DNA from: Litorimonas cladophorae
Lineage (GTDB): Bacteria > Pseudomonadota > Alphaproteobacteria > Caulobacterales > Maricaulaceae
NCBI RefSeq assembly: GCF_014652455.1
Contig: NZ_BMYV01000001.1
Location: forward strand, 558,001-622,000
Reading direction: 5' to 3'
Length of the DNA: 64,000 bases
Shown: positions 55,341 to 63,985 of the stretch, one piece after another
Layout: the number at the start of each line of letters is the position of its first letter
How positions within the stretch are numbered: the first letter of the stretch is position 1
Program-made: the position numbers and the translations under genes
Notes under the pieces: model-generated
Database searches by the model: none
What the model saw: the letters and a program-made list of their open reading frames with translations, nothing else
Told to the model about the DNA's origin: nothing

Positions 55341-55801
55341 AGCATGTTCAATTCAAGCCGAGCTTCGTCGCTCATGCGGTCAGGTGTCCATGGCGGATCG
55401 AATGTCATGTCGACTTTTACGCGACGGACGCCTGCCACAACTTCGCAGGCTTCTTGAACCCAAACAGGCATTTCGCCCGCAACAGGACAACCTGGCGCGG
55501 TGAGTGTCATCAGGACTTTTAACGTGCGATCGTCTTCCAATTCGACTTTATAAATCAGCCCTAACTCATAGATATCAGTCGGAATTTCTGGATCATAGAC
55601 AGATTTCAGCTGCCCAACGACGTCGGTCGTGATCCGTTCGATTTCTTCCTCTGTCGGCGCTTCAATGGGAGCGCCAGAGACGTCTACAATATCGCGCGTA
55701 GCCTCGGCGGCGACGGGCTCCTTATGGCTTTCTAAGCCCGGAATCTGTGCGTTCGCCAAAGCTTCGGCTTGTCTTGCTCGATCTGTCATCGTGTTATCCA
55801 T
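55337..55801 (-). CDS. sufT: SufT-like MIP18/DUF59 protein
   Basis: 154 residues. The MIP18 domain from about residue 45: LKSVYDPEIPTDIYELGLIY, TLTAPGCPVAGEMPVWV with the conserved Cys, DMTFDPPWTPDRM at the C-terminus. SufT proteins help mature Fe-S enzymes in SUF systems. A start at ATG 55789 is possible and would remove four residues. It is between sufS and sufA. Confidence 0.9.
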   Translation of the reverse strand: MDNTMTDRARQAEALANAQIPGLESHKEPVAAEATRDIVDVSGAPIEAPTEEEIERITTDVVGQLKSVYDPEIPTDIYELGLIYKVELEDDRTLKVLMTLTAPGCPVAGEMPVWVQEACEVVAGVRRVKVDMTFDPPWTPDRMSDEARLELNML

Positions 55802-55837
55802 GGCTCTTATATAGTCCTTTTGCCCCGAGATTTAAAG

Positions 55838-57055
55838 CTAGGCGAGGAAACGTGCGGCTTTGCGCACAGCTTCCACAAAACGCTCGGCTTCATCCAGTGT
55901 GTTATAAATTCCGAAACTGGCTCGAGCCGTCGAGTGAATACCAAAGCGCGCCATTAGGGGTTGCGTACAATGTTGCCCTGCCCGAACGGCCACACCATAT
56001 TTGTCCAGAATTTGCGCGAGGTCATGGGCGTGCGCGCCCTTTAGGTTAAACGACAATACAGGCCCTTTGTCGGCCGTTGTGCCGACGACTTGAATGGAGT
56101 TCATATCGGCCAGACCGTCTCTCGCGGCGTGATAGAGCGCCATTTCATGTTGACGAATATCTTCAGACGAAAACTGCCGCACCCAATCAATGGCTGCGCC
56201 TAGTCCAATCGCTTCCAAGATAGGCGGTGTGCCAGCTTCGAATTTATAGGGCGCGTCGTTATAGGTCACGCGGTCTTCGAACACATCTTCGATCATTTCG
56301 CCGCCGCCGTTGAAGGGCTGCATTTTATCGAGGGTTGCCGATGTCCCGTAGAGCGCGCCGATTGCGGTCGGCCCGTAGAGCTTATGCCCTGTCATACAAT
56401 AGAGGTCGACGCCCAAGTCCTGAACATCAATATCCATATGGACAGCAGCCTGAGTGCCGTCGGAAATGAAGATAGCACCAGCCGCATGGGCCCACGTCGC
56501 CATATCTTTGATCGGGTTCACGGTTCCGAGAACATTGGACATATGAACGATAGAAACGATTTTCGTTTTCTCGCCCAGCATGGCTTTATAGGCACCAAGG
56601 TCGAGTGCGCCCTCGTCTGTGACGGGCACAAATTTGATTACGGCGCCATGACGCTCGCGCAGGAAATGCCAAGGGACAATGTTGGAATGATGCTCCATCT
56701 GCGTGATAATGATTTCGTCACCCGGTTCGATCATATGGGCCAGACCATAGGCGCAAAGGTTCAACGCCTCTGTCGCGCCTCGAGTGAAGACGATGTTTTT
56801 ATCGGATGGCGCGCCGAGAAATGACGCGACTTTGCCGCGCGCCGCTTCAAACGCCTCTGTGGTCTCATTCGCCATTGTATGCAGGCCGCGATGTACATTG
56901 GCATAGGCCCGCTCTGTCTGGGACGTCATGGCATCCATGACCGCCGTCGGCTTCTGCGCCGAGGCTGCATTATCGAGATAAGTGAGCGGGTAGTCGTTGA
57001 TTTCACGTGCAAGCACGGGGAATTGGCTACGGATTTGTTGAACGTCGAAGGTCAT
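55838..57055 (-). CDS. sufS: Cysteine desulfurase SufS
   Basis: 405 residues, PLP aminotransferase fold V. PLP Lys in MTGHKLYGPTAIGALYG, reactive Cys in VRAGQHCTQPLM, and the group II N-terminus (YLDNAASAQKP). It mobilises sulfur from cysteine for cluster assembly. It is the second desulfurase of this operon. Its ATG overlaps the tiny membrane protein stop (ATGA). Confidence 0.95.
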   Translation of the reverse strand: MTFDVQQIRSQFPVLAREINDYPLTYLDNAASAQKPTAVMDAMTSQTERAYANVHRGLHTMANETTEAFEAARGKVASFLGAPSDKNIVFTRGATEALNLCAYGLAHMIEPGDEIIITQMEHHSNIVPWHFLRERHGAVIKFVPVTDEGALDLGAYKAMLGEKTKIVSIVHMSNVLGTVNPIKDMATWAHAAGAIFISDGTQAAVHMDIDVQDLGVDLYCMTGHKLYGPTAIGALYGTSATLDKMQPFNGGGEMIEDVFEDRVTYNDAPYKFEAGTPPILEAIGLGAAIDWVRQFSSEDIRQHEMALYHAARDGLADMNSIQVVGTTADKGPVLSFNLKGAHAHDLAQILDKYGVAVRAGQHCTQPLMARFGIHSTARASFGIYNTLDEAERFVEAVRKAARFLA

Positions 57056-57252
57056 AGATTCACTAATATATAAACGAAGATGCTGGTGAGGATTACGGCG
57101 CCAAAAAAAGCGATAAACTGACTTCTATCCTCAGACTTTTCACTGAAATTCTTTCTATGGGTCAATGTTCTCAACCCCCAATATGAAGCCGAAAAGAAGG
57201 TTATACTGATGACAATACCAGCAGCGATCAGGAATAATCCTTCAATATTCAC
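57052..57252 (-). CDS. Tiny two-helix membrane protein between sufD and sufS
   Basis: 66 residues from a GTG at 57252, two bases after the sufD stop. Two hydrophobic segments (LFLIAAGIVISITFF and FIAFFGAVILTSIFVYILV) flank a charged loop (HRKNFSEKSEDR). It has no known relative I can name. Its stop overlaps sufS by four bases, so it is almost surely translated as part of the operon. Confidence 0.65.
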   Translation of the reverse strand: MNIEGLFLIAAGIVISITFFSASYWGLRTLTHRKNFSEKSEDRSQFIAFFGAVILTSIFVYILVNL

Positions 57253-57254
57253 GA

Positions 57255-58289
57255 CTAAGCCAACCAACCGCGCAACTTGTCCAACAAACTCTCACGCATG
57301 ACTTCATCTTCCAATGTGTCAAATACGCTTCCGAGAAAGGCTTCTGTTAGTATAGCTCGCGCTTGCGCGAGAGGTATACCGCGCTGACGCATGTAGAACA
57401 GGGCGCTTTCATCGAGCGCGCCAATCGTGTTGCCATGCGCGCAGGCCACATCATCCGCGTAAATTTCAAGCTCGGGCTTGGACCGAATTTCTGATGTGTC
57501 AGACAGCATAATCGAGTCATGCCGCATTTCTGCATCTGTATGTTGCGCGGGGCGGCGGACGTGGAATTTGCCTTGGAACACACCTCGTGATTTACCGGCT
57601 GTGACGCCTTTGACCGATTGGCGGATATGTCCATTCGGGCAAGCCAAGTCGATATAGCTCGTCATGTCGCAATGACGTTTGCCGTCCAAAAGGTAAGCCC
57701 CGTTAATAGTGGCTTTTACCGCGTCGCCCATGCCCGCCATGCGCGTTTCGAGCCGCGAAAGTTTACCGCCAAAGGCCAAAGTGTGCTGACGTATTTCTGA
57801 ATTTGCCCACGCTGTCACATGTGTCGTCGCGATTCGCACACAATCCTCTGGATCGGTTTGTACGATGACGCGGTCCAAGACGGCAGTTTCACCCAGTTTG
57901 ATATTCATGTGAGAGTTCACAAACGCGCCAGCCTGCCCGTCATAATGCTCGACGAGTTGAATCTTCGCGCCCTTTCCGATGGTTAGGGAAATTTGCGCAT
58001 GACCGTGGGTGAGGCCTTCGATTTGGATCGGATTCTCAGATGCGAGTCCGTCGGGCACAACGATATTCCAAACTTGTCCTGCATACTCAGAAACAAGCTT
58101 CAGGAGTGTCGTATCATTCGCGGCGGTTTCGCCATCGGTGCGCGTGACGGTGACGCCTTCTGGAACGAAAATCTGCAACGGAGCGGCGGTTTCCGCACCC
58201 TTGGCGTCGTCAGAGACGACCCGACTGACGTCAGACCATTTCCAAGCTTCGTCTCGGCGATTGGGAAGTTTATGCAGCATATGCGTCAT
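57255..58289 (-). CDS. sufD: SufD subunit of the SufBCD scaffold
   Basis: 344 residues from ATG 58289; codons further up lie deep inside sufC. A start at 58280 is also possible. Right-handed beta-helix core with the SufB/D C-terminal motifs (ADDVACAHGNTIGALDESALFYMRQRGIP). It heterodimerises with SufB and binds SufC. The start overlaps the end of sufC by 20 bases. Confidence 0.92.
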   Translation of the reverse strand: MTHMLHKLPNRRDEAWKWSDVSRVVSDDAKGAETAAPLQIFVPEGVTVTRTDGETAANDTTLLKLVSEYAGQVWNIVVPDGLASENPIQIEGLTHGHAQISLTIGKGAKIQLVEHYDGQAGAFVNSHMNIKLGETAVLDRVIVQTDPEDCVRIATTHVTAWANSEIRQHTLAFGGKLSRLETRMAGMGDAVKATINGAYLLDGKRHCDMTSYIDLACPNGHIRQSVKGVTAGKSRGVFQGKFHVRRPAQHTDAEMRHDSIMLSDTSEIRSKPELEIYADDVACAHGNTIGALDESALFYMRQRGIPLAQARAILTEAFLGSVFDTLEDEVMRESLLDKLRGWLA

Positions 58290-59016
58290 AGCCTTCGCGT
58301 TCGAGTTTCTTCGCAAACTCGGCATCGCCACTGGCCGCAATCCCACCATTGGCAAGGACATGTACGCGGTCCGGCACGATATAATCGAGCAAGCGCTGGT
58401 AATGGGTGATGATGAGCATACCGCGATCTGGCGACCGCAGCTTGTTCACGCCATCGGCAACGATGCGTAGGGCATCAACGTCTAGGCCAGAATCTGTTTC
58501 GTCCATGACAATGAAACTAGGCTCCATCATCATCATCTGGAAAATCTCCATGCGCTTCTTCTCGCCGCCCGAAAAGCCGACATTGAGCGGACGCTTCAAC
58601 ATCTCAGGTTTCATCTTTAGCTCGGCGGCAAGCGCGCGGGCTGTTTTGAGAAACTCAGGTGCTTTCATTTCTTCTTCACCGCGCGCTTTGCGTTGCGCAT
58701 TCAGCGCGGTTTTGAGGAAGGTCATGGTCGGCACGCCGGGGATTTCCAGCGGATATTGGAACGACAAAAACACACCCGCCGCAGCGCGTTCCTCTGGCTC
58801 CATATCCAACAGGTCTTTACCGTCCAATGTGACGGTTCCGTCGGTGATTTCATACCCATCACGCCCTGTCAGCGCGTAGGACAAGGTCGATTTCCCCGCC
58901 CCATTCGGCCCCATAATCGCATGAACCTCCCCCTTGGGAACCTCAAGCGAAAGACCCGTCAGGATAGGTTTCTGTCCGTCATCAACGGAGACGTGTAGAT
59001 TGTTGATTTTAAGCAT
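58270..59016 (-). CDS. sufC: SufC ATPase
   Basis: 248 residues from ATG 59016. ABC-type ATPase without a membrane domain: Walker A GPNGAGKSTLSYALTG, signature FSGGEKKRMEIFQM, Walker B FIVMDETDSGLDVDAL, switch His in IITHYQRL. It drives conformational change in SufBCD. Its start overlaps the end of the preceding small membrane protein gene by eight bases. Confidence 0.95.
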   Translation of the reverse strand: MLKINNLHVSVDDGQKPILTGLSLEVPKGEVHAIMGPNGAGKSTLSYALTGRDGYEITDGTVTLDGKDLLDMEPEERAAAGVFLSFQYPLEIPGVPTMTFLKTALNAQRKARGEEEMKAPEFLKTARALAAELKMKPEMLKRPLNVGFSGGEKKRMEIFQMMMMEPSFIVMDETDSGLDVDALRIVADGVNKLRSPDRGMLIITHYQRLLDYIVPDRVHVLANGGIAASGDAEFAKKLEREGYDAYAA

Positions 59017-59359
59017 TTTTCTTCTTTCTTTTCGCGAGAATATCTTCGCGATCCTCATCCGAGGCATTCAACCAAACAAGTTGGTCTAATTTGTCTAATC
59101 CGATGGCCAGTAACCACAAAAACGCCAGCGCAAACAATGCATCAATGGCCAGGGTCGCGGTATCTTCCATAAGTGATCCCAGCAGGACCTCTCTAGACTC
59201 TTGCCACTCTTCAGATTCCCCATGGAGGGCGTCAGCTGAAGCGTAAAAGGACAAACTAGCGAGATAGGAAAGAATACCGATTGCTGCGACGGGTAAGCCA
59301 AGGAACTTAAATAAGCGAGGTAGCCACCACTTAGGTCTGTCGGAGAGCTTATACGCCAT
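59009..59359 (-). CDS. Small two-helix membrane protein inside the suf operon
   Basis: 116 residues from ATG 59359, overlapping the cupin gene stop as TGATG. Two hydrophobic segments at about 17-38 and 70-92, separated by a long acidic loop (HGESEEWQESREV), and a very basic C-terminus (AKRKKKNA). No family name. Embedded between the cupin gene and sufC. Confidence 0.65.
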   Translation of the reverse strand: MAYKLSDRPKWWLPRLFKFLGLPVAAIGILSYLASLSFYASADALHGESEEWQESREVLLGSLMEDTATLAIDALFALAFLWLLAIGLDKLDQLVWLNASDEDREDILAKRKKKNA

Positions 59360-59730
59360 CAAACCCACTCCCCCATGGGCGCATCGTAAACGGCATCGAC
59401 CACCGCATCGCCATTATTCTTCACGCCTTGCGGTTCAATTAGGAAGATATGGCATTCTTCGTCGGCGCGAGGACGATGGCGGATGCCCTTGGGAACGACG
59501 ATACATTCTCCGGCTTTGACAGGGACGCTTTCGCCCGCCTCAAAATCCAAAATAAACTCGCCTTTCCAACAGAAGAACATCTCGTCTTCACCCTGATGGG
59601 CATGAAACGGATATTCGCCTTTGATCTTGGCGAGTTTGAAGTCCTGTCCATTCAGCTGCGCGACGATCTTTGGTCGCCAGTGCTCGCTGAACTTCGAGAA
59701 CTTCTCATCTATGTTGATGGGGTGCGTCAT
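59359..59730 (-). CDS. Cupin domain protein inside the suf operon
   Basis: 123 residues, single cupin fold. First metal motif HAHQGEDEMFFCWKGEF and second GECIVVPKGIRHRPRADEE, with His and Glu ligands in place. A small cytosolic metal-binding dioxygenase-like or ligand-binding protein; the substrate is unknown. AAGG lies before the ATG. Position between the Rid protein and a membrane protein suggests a metabolite or metal link to cluster assembly. Confidence 0.82.
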   Translation of the reverse strand: MTHPINIDEKFSKFSEHWRPKIVAQLNGQDFKLAKIKGEYPFHAHQGEDEMFFCWKGEFILDFEAGESVPVKAGECIVVPKGIRHRPRADEECHIFLIEPQGVKNNGDAVVDAVYDAPMGEWV

Positions 59731-59745
59731 ATTTACCTTAGAGTC

Positions 59746-59799
59746 CCGAACCCATGTGGGTTCGGCGGTTCACTGAATTTGATCCACTGGATCAAATTC
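59746..59799. repeat. Two tandem near-perfect palindromes between the Rid and cupin genes
   Basis: 59746-59765: arms CCGAACCCA and TGGGTTCGG around TG. 59775-59799: 12-base arms GAATTTGATCCA and TGGATCAAATTC around a single base. A third, shorter hairpin (GGGCG/CGCCC) begins at 59800 and covers the Rid stop codon. No T-run follows on either strand, so a terminator is unlikely; an intercistronic mRNA-processing or stabilising element, or a REP-like repeat, is more likely. Confidence 0.7.
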
Positions 59800-59804
59800 G
59801 GGCG

Positions 59805-60200
59805 TTACGCGCCCTTAAAACACGTCACTTCGATTTCGATCTTGCCTTTTGGATCAACCATTTCAGCCAAGACCATTGTTGCCGCAGGTAAGATTTTATC
59901 GAAATGCGCTTTGATGATAGGTAGAACCTCTTTGACATATTTCCGATCGGAGACCGTGTATTGAACACGTACGGTATGACCCAGTTCGAACCCTGCCGCG
60001 TCGAGCGCTTGGCGAATATTTGTGAAGGTGTTCATTGCCTGCTGCGCTGCGCTTTCAGGTAATTCCTGTTTCTTATAATCATAGCCCATTGTGCCGGAGA
60101 CAAAGCACCAATCGCCTTGAACGACGGCACGAGACATAGCGTAGTTCAGCTCACCTTCGGAAAGCTGGATAAACTGACGTGTTGGTTTTTTAGTAGCCAT
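59805..60200 (-). CDS. Rid-family (YjgF/RidA-like) protein lacking the catalytic Arg
   Basis: 131 residues, a trimeric chorismate-mutase-like fold. LNYAMSRAVVQGDWCFVSG and KIEIEVTCFKG match the family ends. E. coli RidA uses Arg105 of a PARSCVEV segment for imine deamination; the aligned segment here reads PAATMVLA, with Ala at that place. It therefore belongs to a Rid subgroup without the Arg and is unlikely to be a standard imine deaminase. It lies 12 bases after a lipoprotein gene in the suf operon. Confidence 0.88.
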   Translation of the reverse strand: MATKKPTRQFIQLSEGELNYAMSRAVVQGDWCFVSGTMGYDYKKQELPESAAQQAMNTFTNIRQALDAAGFELGHTVRVQYTVSDRKYVKEVLPIIKAHFDKILPAATMVLAEMVDPKGKIEIEVTCFKGA

Positions 60201-60212
60201 TAGAAATTTCCC

Positions 60213-60722
60213 TTAAGGGCAGAGATCGGTCTGCCATTCCGTTGTGTTTGAACCGCGATAGCATTTGATACGCATGCCATATGCCGCGAGCGATTGATTG
60301 AATTTGTTGGCCCCACCGGGACCTGTGAAAACTGCGTAAACTTCCTGCGCCTTTACAGAATCGTCGGGCAAGCCTTTGACACTGAAAAGCATGACTGCAT
60401 TGTCGTCACCTTCAAAGGTCGCGGAAGCTGTGCTGAGGATTGTGCTGCCCGCCTCAGGCGCGAAGAAGAGCCGTATTTTGTCAACGGCCTCTAAACGGGT
60501 TTCGCCTTCCGTCAACCCAATGACGCCTGCGAGCGCGGGCGAGTATTGATCGAAGTCGATATCTGAAACATTAGACGCGCCTATCGTCGGGACGGCGGGC
60601 ATATTTCGCACTTTTGGCATGGGCGATTCAGCAGACACGGGCACAACTGGCGGCTCCGGCGGCTGAACCTCTGCAGAACACGCCGCTAGAGCAACGCAAG
60701 AAAGGAGGACGAGACGTTTCAT
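60213..60722 (-). CDS. Lipoprotein of unknown function inside the suf operon
   Basis: 169 residues. Lipoprotein signal with lipobox LAAC (acceptor Cys15), a Pro-rich linker (VQPPEPPVVPVS), then a compact domain from about residue 50 with two C-terminal cysteines that could form a disulfide (IKCYRG and DLCP). The ATG overlaps the sufB stop by one base. No family name. An envelope protein in an Fe-S operon is unexpected. Confidence 0.75.
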   Translation of the reverse strand: MKRLVLLSCVALAACSAEVQPPEPPVVPVSAESPMPKVRNMPAVPTIGASNVSDIDFDQYSPALAGVIGLTEGETRLEAVDKIRLFFAPEAGSTILSTASATFEGDDNAVMLFSVKGLPDDSVKAQEVYAVFTGPGGANKFNQSLAAYGMRIKCYRGSNTTEWQTDLCP

Positions 60723-62233
60723 TATCCGACGCTACCTTCTAGCGAAATCGCAACTAGCTTCTGCGCTTCAACCGCAAATTCCATGGGAAGTTCTTGCAAA
60801 ACGTCACGACAGAAACCGTTCACCAAGAGTGCAACAGCGTCTTCTTCGGACAGGCCGCGCTGACGACAATAAAAGAGTTGATCGTCAGAAAGCTTTGAGG
60901 TCGTCGCTTCGTGCTCAAATTGCGCACTTGGCGTATTGCTCTCAATATAAGGCACAGTATGCGCACCGCATTGGTCACCGATCAGCAAGGAGTCACATTG
61001 GGTGAAGTTTCGCGCACCCGTGGCCTTTTTATGGGCGCTCACCAAACCACGATAAGTTGAATTTGATTTGCCCGCGCTAATCCCTTTGGAAATCACCCGT
61101 GATTTCGTGTTTTTGCCCAAATGAATCATCTTTGTGCCGGTATCGGCTTGTTGATGGCCGTTAGTGATCGCGATGGAATAAAATTCGCCTTGGGAGTTAT
61201 CGCCGCGTAAAATACAGCTCGGATATTTCCATGTCACGGCAGATCCCGTTTCGACCTGCGTCCAACTGACTTTGGAATTCGTGCCACGGCAATCTGCGCG
61301 CTTCGTCACAAAATTATAGACGCCGCCATTGCCGTCCTTGTCACCCGGCCACCAGTTTTGGACTGTCGAATATTTCACTTCGGCATCGTCATGGACGATG
61401 ATCTCGACAATCGCCGCATGGAGCTGATTTTCATCCCGCATCGGCGCCGTACAGCCCTCTAGATAGGACACGTAGGAGCCTTTGTCGGCGATGATCAATG
61501 TCCGCTCAAATTGCCCTGTGCCTTGCGCGTTCATCCGGAAATAGGTCGAGAGCTCCATAGGGCACCGCACACCCGGCGGGATGTAGACGAAAGACCCATC
61601 GGAAAAGACCGCATTGTTAAGCGTCGCATAATAGTTGTCAGTAACTGGTACCACAGAGCCCATATATTTCCGCACAAGGTCAGGGTGGTTTTTGACGGCT
61701 TCGGAGAAGCTGCAGAAAATCACGCCATGCTTCGCCAGCTCATCTTTGAACGTGGTAATAACGGATACGGAATCAAAGACAGCATCCACGGCGACCTTAG
61801 GCGCACCTTTCACCCCCGCTAAAACCTCTTGTTCTTTCAGCGAGATACCGAGTTTTTTGTAGATTTCCAGAATCTCAGGGTCGACTTCGTCGAGGGAGTT
61901 CAATTCCTTCTTTTTCACCGGTGACGCGTAGTAATACATGTCCTGAAAATCGATTTTCGGATAATCCACCATAGCCCATTCTGGTTCTTCCAAAGTGAGC
62001 CAACGACGGTAAGCCTCAAGACGCCAGTCTAACAACCACTGCGGCTCATCCTTCTTTTCCGAAATATACCGAACAATGTCTTCGTTCAGGCCTTTGGGCG
62101 CGAACTCCTGTTCGATATCGGAATCAAACCCATATTTATATTTGTCAGCTTCGAGTGAACGCACACCTTCAACGGTGCTCTCATCAATACTGTCTTTTAC
62201 TTTTACATCTTCGTTCATAGCATCCTCGGTCAT
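60722..62233 (-). CDS. sufB: SufB scaffold protein
   Basis: 503 residues, typical for SufB. The beta-helix core contains [19 protein letters not shown], with the conserved functional Cys, and [29 protein letters not shown] near the C-terminus with the conserved cluster ligand region. It accepts sulfur and builds clusters with SufC and SufD. The ATG overlaps the preceding cysteine desulfurase stop (ATGA). Confidence 0.96.
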   Translation of the reverse strand: MTEDAMNEDVKVKDSIDESTVEGVRSLEADKYKYGFDSDIEQEFAPKGLNEDIVRYISEKKDEPQWLLDWRLEAYRRWLTLEEPEWAMVDYPKIDFQDMYYYASPVKKKELNSLDEVDPEILEIYKKLGISLKEQEVLAGVKGAPKVAVDAVFDSVSVITTFKDELAKHGVIFCSFSEAVKNHPDLVRKYMGSVVPVTDNYYATLNNAVFSDGSFVYIPPGVRCPMELSTYFRMNAQGTGQFERTLIIADKGSYVSYLEGCTAPMRDENQLHAAIVEIIVHDDAEVKYSTVQNWWPGDKDGNGGVYNFVTKRADCRGTNSKVSWTQVETGSAVTWKYPSCILRGDNSQGEFYSIAITNGHQQADTGTKMIHLGKNTKSRVISKGISAGKSNSTYRGLVSAHKKATGARNFTQCDSLLIGDQCGAHTVPYIESNTPSAQFEHEATTSKLSDDQLFYCRQRGLSEEDAVALLVNGFCRDVLQELPMEFAVEAQKLVAISLEGSVG

Positions 62234-63366
62234 GCGGCTTCGCTCTTGGACTTGATACGTCTGATCTTCATCCAGGCGGTGAGGAAATCCTCAACTTCAT
62301 TTACATTTGCATTTTCGCCGAAACTGACACGGATCGCCCCTTTGGGCGCCTCCGCAGTTCGGCCCATTGCGCGAATGGCGCGGCTTTCGCCTGTCTTTCC
62401 AGATGAGCAAGCTGTACCCGTTGAAACGGATATTCCTTGCAAATCCAATCCCATCATCAACGTCATCGACGACGCATCGGGGACCGCAAAAAATGAGGTA
62501 TTGGGCAAGCGCGCTGCCTCTGCCCCAAAGAATACGATGTTGGGCTCGATAGCCGTTAGTTCAGCTTCCAGTCTGTCGCGGCACGATTGCGAATGACCCA
62601 AATCCATCAACTTTTCGCAGGCCTTCCCGAACCCGGCTATGCCCGCAACATTATGGGTGCCAGAGCGTCTGCGGCGTTCCTGCCCACCGCCGCTCAGCAA
62701 AGGTGCAAATGGCGCATCTGCGGACACATAGAGTGCGCCGACACCTTTAGGGCCGCCAACTTTATGTGCGGATACGGCAAGATAATCAGCCTGAAAGGTC
62801 ATCGGGATTTTACCGAAGGCCTGCGTTGCATCGACCAACAACAATCCGCCTGCGGCCTCCACCAAATCAGTGGCCGTTTCGATGTCTTGAATAACGCCAG
62901 TCTCGGAATTTGCGGCGACTATGGATACAAATGGACGGCCATCTGCCTGCTCCCAATTTGCGAGGCTATCTTTCAACCAAACCATATCTGTCCGACCTTG
63001 CGCATCGACAGGGATCATCTCCGTGCGCGCACCAAAAATCTCGCAGAAATTCTCAGCTGCATTGATGGTTGCCGGATGATCCATCGGCGAGATCAACAAG
63101 CGCCGGCATCCCGCCTTCAGTCCGGACCAAATCGCCGTGTTGCAGCCTTCCGTGCCGCCGCTCGTGAAAATCAAATCTTGCGAGCAAACGCCCATAGCTA
63201 GACTTACGGTCTCACGCGCGCGGGAAACAATCGCATTGGCTGCCCGACCGTCTGCATGTTGCGCCGACGGATTACCGTCTAAGGCCAACGCCGCCATCAT
63301 TGCCTCAACCACGTCAGGAGAGGTAATCGTTGTCGCATTGTGATCGAGATAAAGGCGCTTCGTCAT
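62230..63366 (-). CDS. Cysteine desulfurase (NifS/IscS-like, group I)
   Basis: 378 residues from ATG 63366, whose ATGA overlaps the iscR stop. [10 protein letters not shown]-terminus, PLP Lys in [17 protein letters not shown] and the mobile-loop Cys in [10 protein letters not shown], followed by [13 protein letters not shown]. Unlike SufS it is a group I enzyme, so the operon encodes two different desulfurases, a common alphaproteobacterial arrangement. It could also serve tRNA thiolation. Confidence 0.93.
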   Translation of the reverse strand: MTKRLYLDHNATTITSPDVVEAMMAALALDGNPSAQHADGRAANAIVSRARETVSLAMGVCSQDLIFTSGGTEGCNTAIWSGLKAGCRRLLISPMDHPATINAAENFCEIFGARTEMIPVDAQGRTDMVWLKDSLANWEQADGRPFVSIVAANSETGVIQDIETATDLVEAAGGLLLVDATQAFGKIPMTFQADYLAVSAHKVGGPKGVGALYVSADAPFAPLLSGGGQERRRRSGTHNVAGIAGFGKACEKLMDLGHSQSCRDRLEAELTAIEPNIVFFGAEAARLPNTSFFAVPDASSMTLMMGLDLQGISVSTGTACSSGKTGESRAIRAMGRTAEAPKGAIRVSFGENANVNEVEDFLTAWMKIRRIKSKSEAA

Positions 63367-63797
63367 TCGGCTGCCTCCAAAATTGGCAAGCGACCATCGA
63401 CAACATCTTGCACCGAGATCGAAGACAGAAAACCTTCGATATGTGTTTCCAAAGCGCCCCAAAGATCATGGGTCAGACAGCGGTCCGTGCGACCCGTGCA
63501 GGCAATTTTGCTCTCTGGTGTGCAACCATGGGCTTTTGGCGCCGCATCAACGGCGCGGATGACACCATCTAGGGAAATCAAATGTGCTGATCTAGCAAGG
63601 GAATACCCGCCCTGCGCGCCCCGGACCGATTCCACGTAGCCCGCCTTCCGCAATTTGGCGAAAATTTGCTCTAAGAAAGTTACGGAAATGGCTTGCCGCG
63701 CGCCAATCGCAGAGAGCGACTCGCACGCGCCCTCGCCCTGTGCAGCCAAGTCAGCCACAGCCATAACCGCGTATCGTCCTTTAGCCGTTAGTTTCAC
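63363..63797 (-). CDS. iscR: Rrf2-family Fe-S regulator, IscR-like
   Basis: 144 residues from GTG 63797 (the alphaproteobacterial N-terminus KLTAKGRYAVMAVADLA). Winged helix with FLEQIFAKLRKAGYVESVRGAQGGYSL, then three cluster-ligand cysteines in a C-x7-C-x6-C pattern (positions about 92-107, in GCTPESKIACTGRTDRC). A [2Fe-2S]-sensing regulator of the suf operon, which it heads. Confidence 0.93.
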   Translation of the reverse strand: MKLTAKGRYAVMAVADLAAQGEGACESLSAIGARQAISVTFLEQIFAKLRKAGYVESVRGAQGGYSLARSAHLISLDGVIRAVDAAPKAHGCTPESKIACTGRTDRCLTHDLWGALETHIEGFLSSISVQDVVDGRLPILEAAE

Positions 63798-63985
63798 AGC
63801 GCGACTTTTACTCCCAATTCCCTACATAACGTGCAGGTTTCGTTGGATTTTTGCGCAGGCTCTTGATAGAGCGCGCACGAAATCCAAATCATCAGGCGGG
63901 AGGTAGTTATTCCGACTGATTTAGTCAAGATTGAAATGCCGCATAAATCTGCGGCAAACTCGACCCAAAGTAAAAGGCTGCAGTT
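63798..63985. promoter_or_regulatory. Divergent control region of the suf operon
   Basis: It carries an inverted repeat GACT-GATTT-AGTC at 63914-63926, overlapping on the minus strand a TTGACT hexamer (complement of 63923-63928), which could be a -35. The spacing to a -10 is unclear. Rrf2 regulators of this group bind short inverted repeats, so this is a candidate operator of moderate weight. No other structure is seen. Confidence 0.35.
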
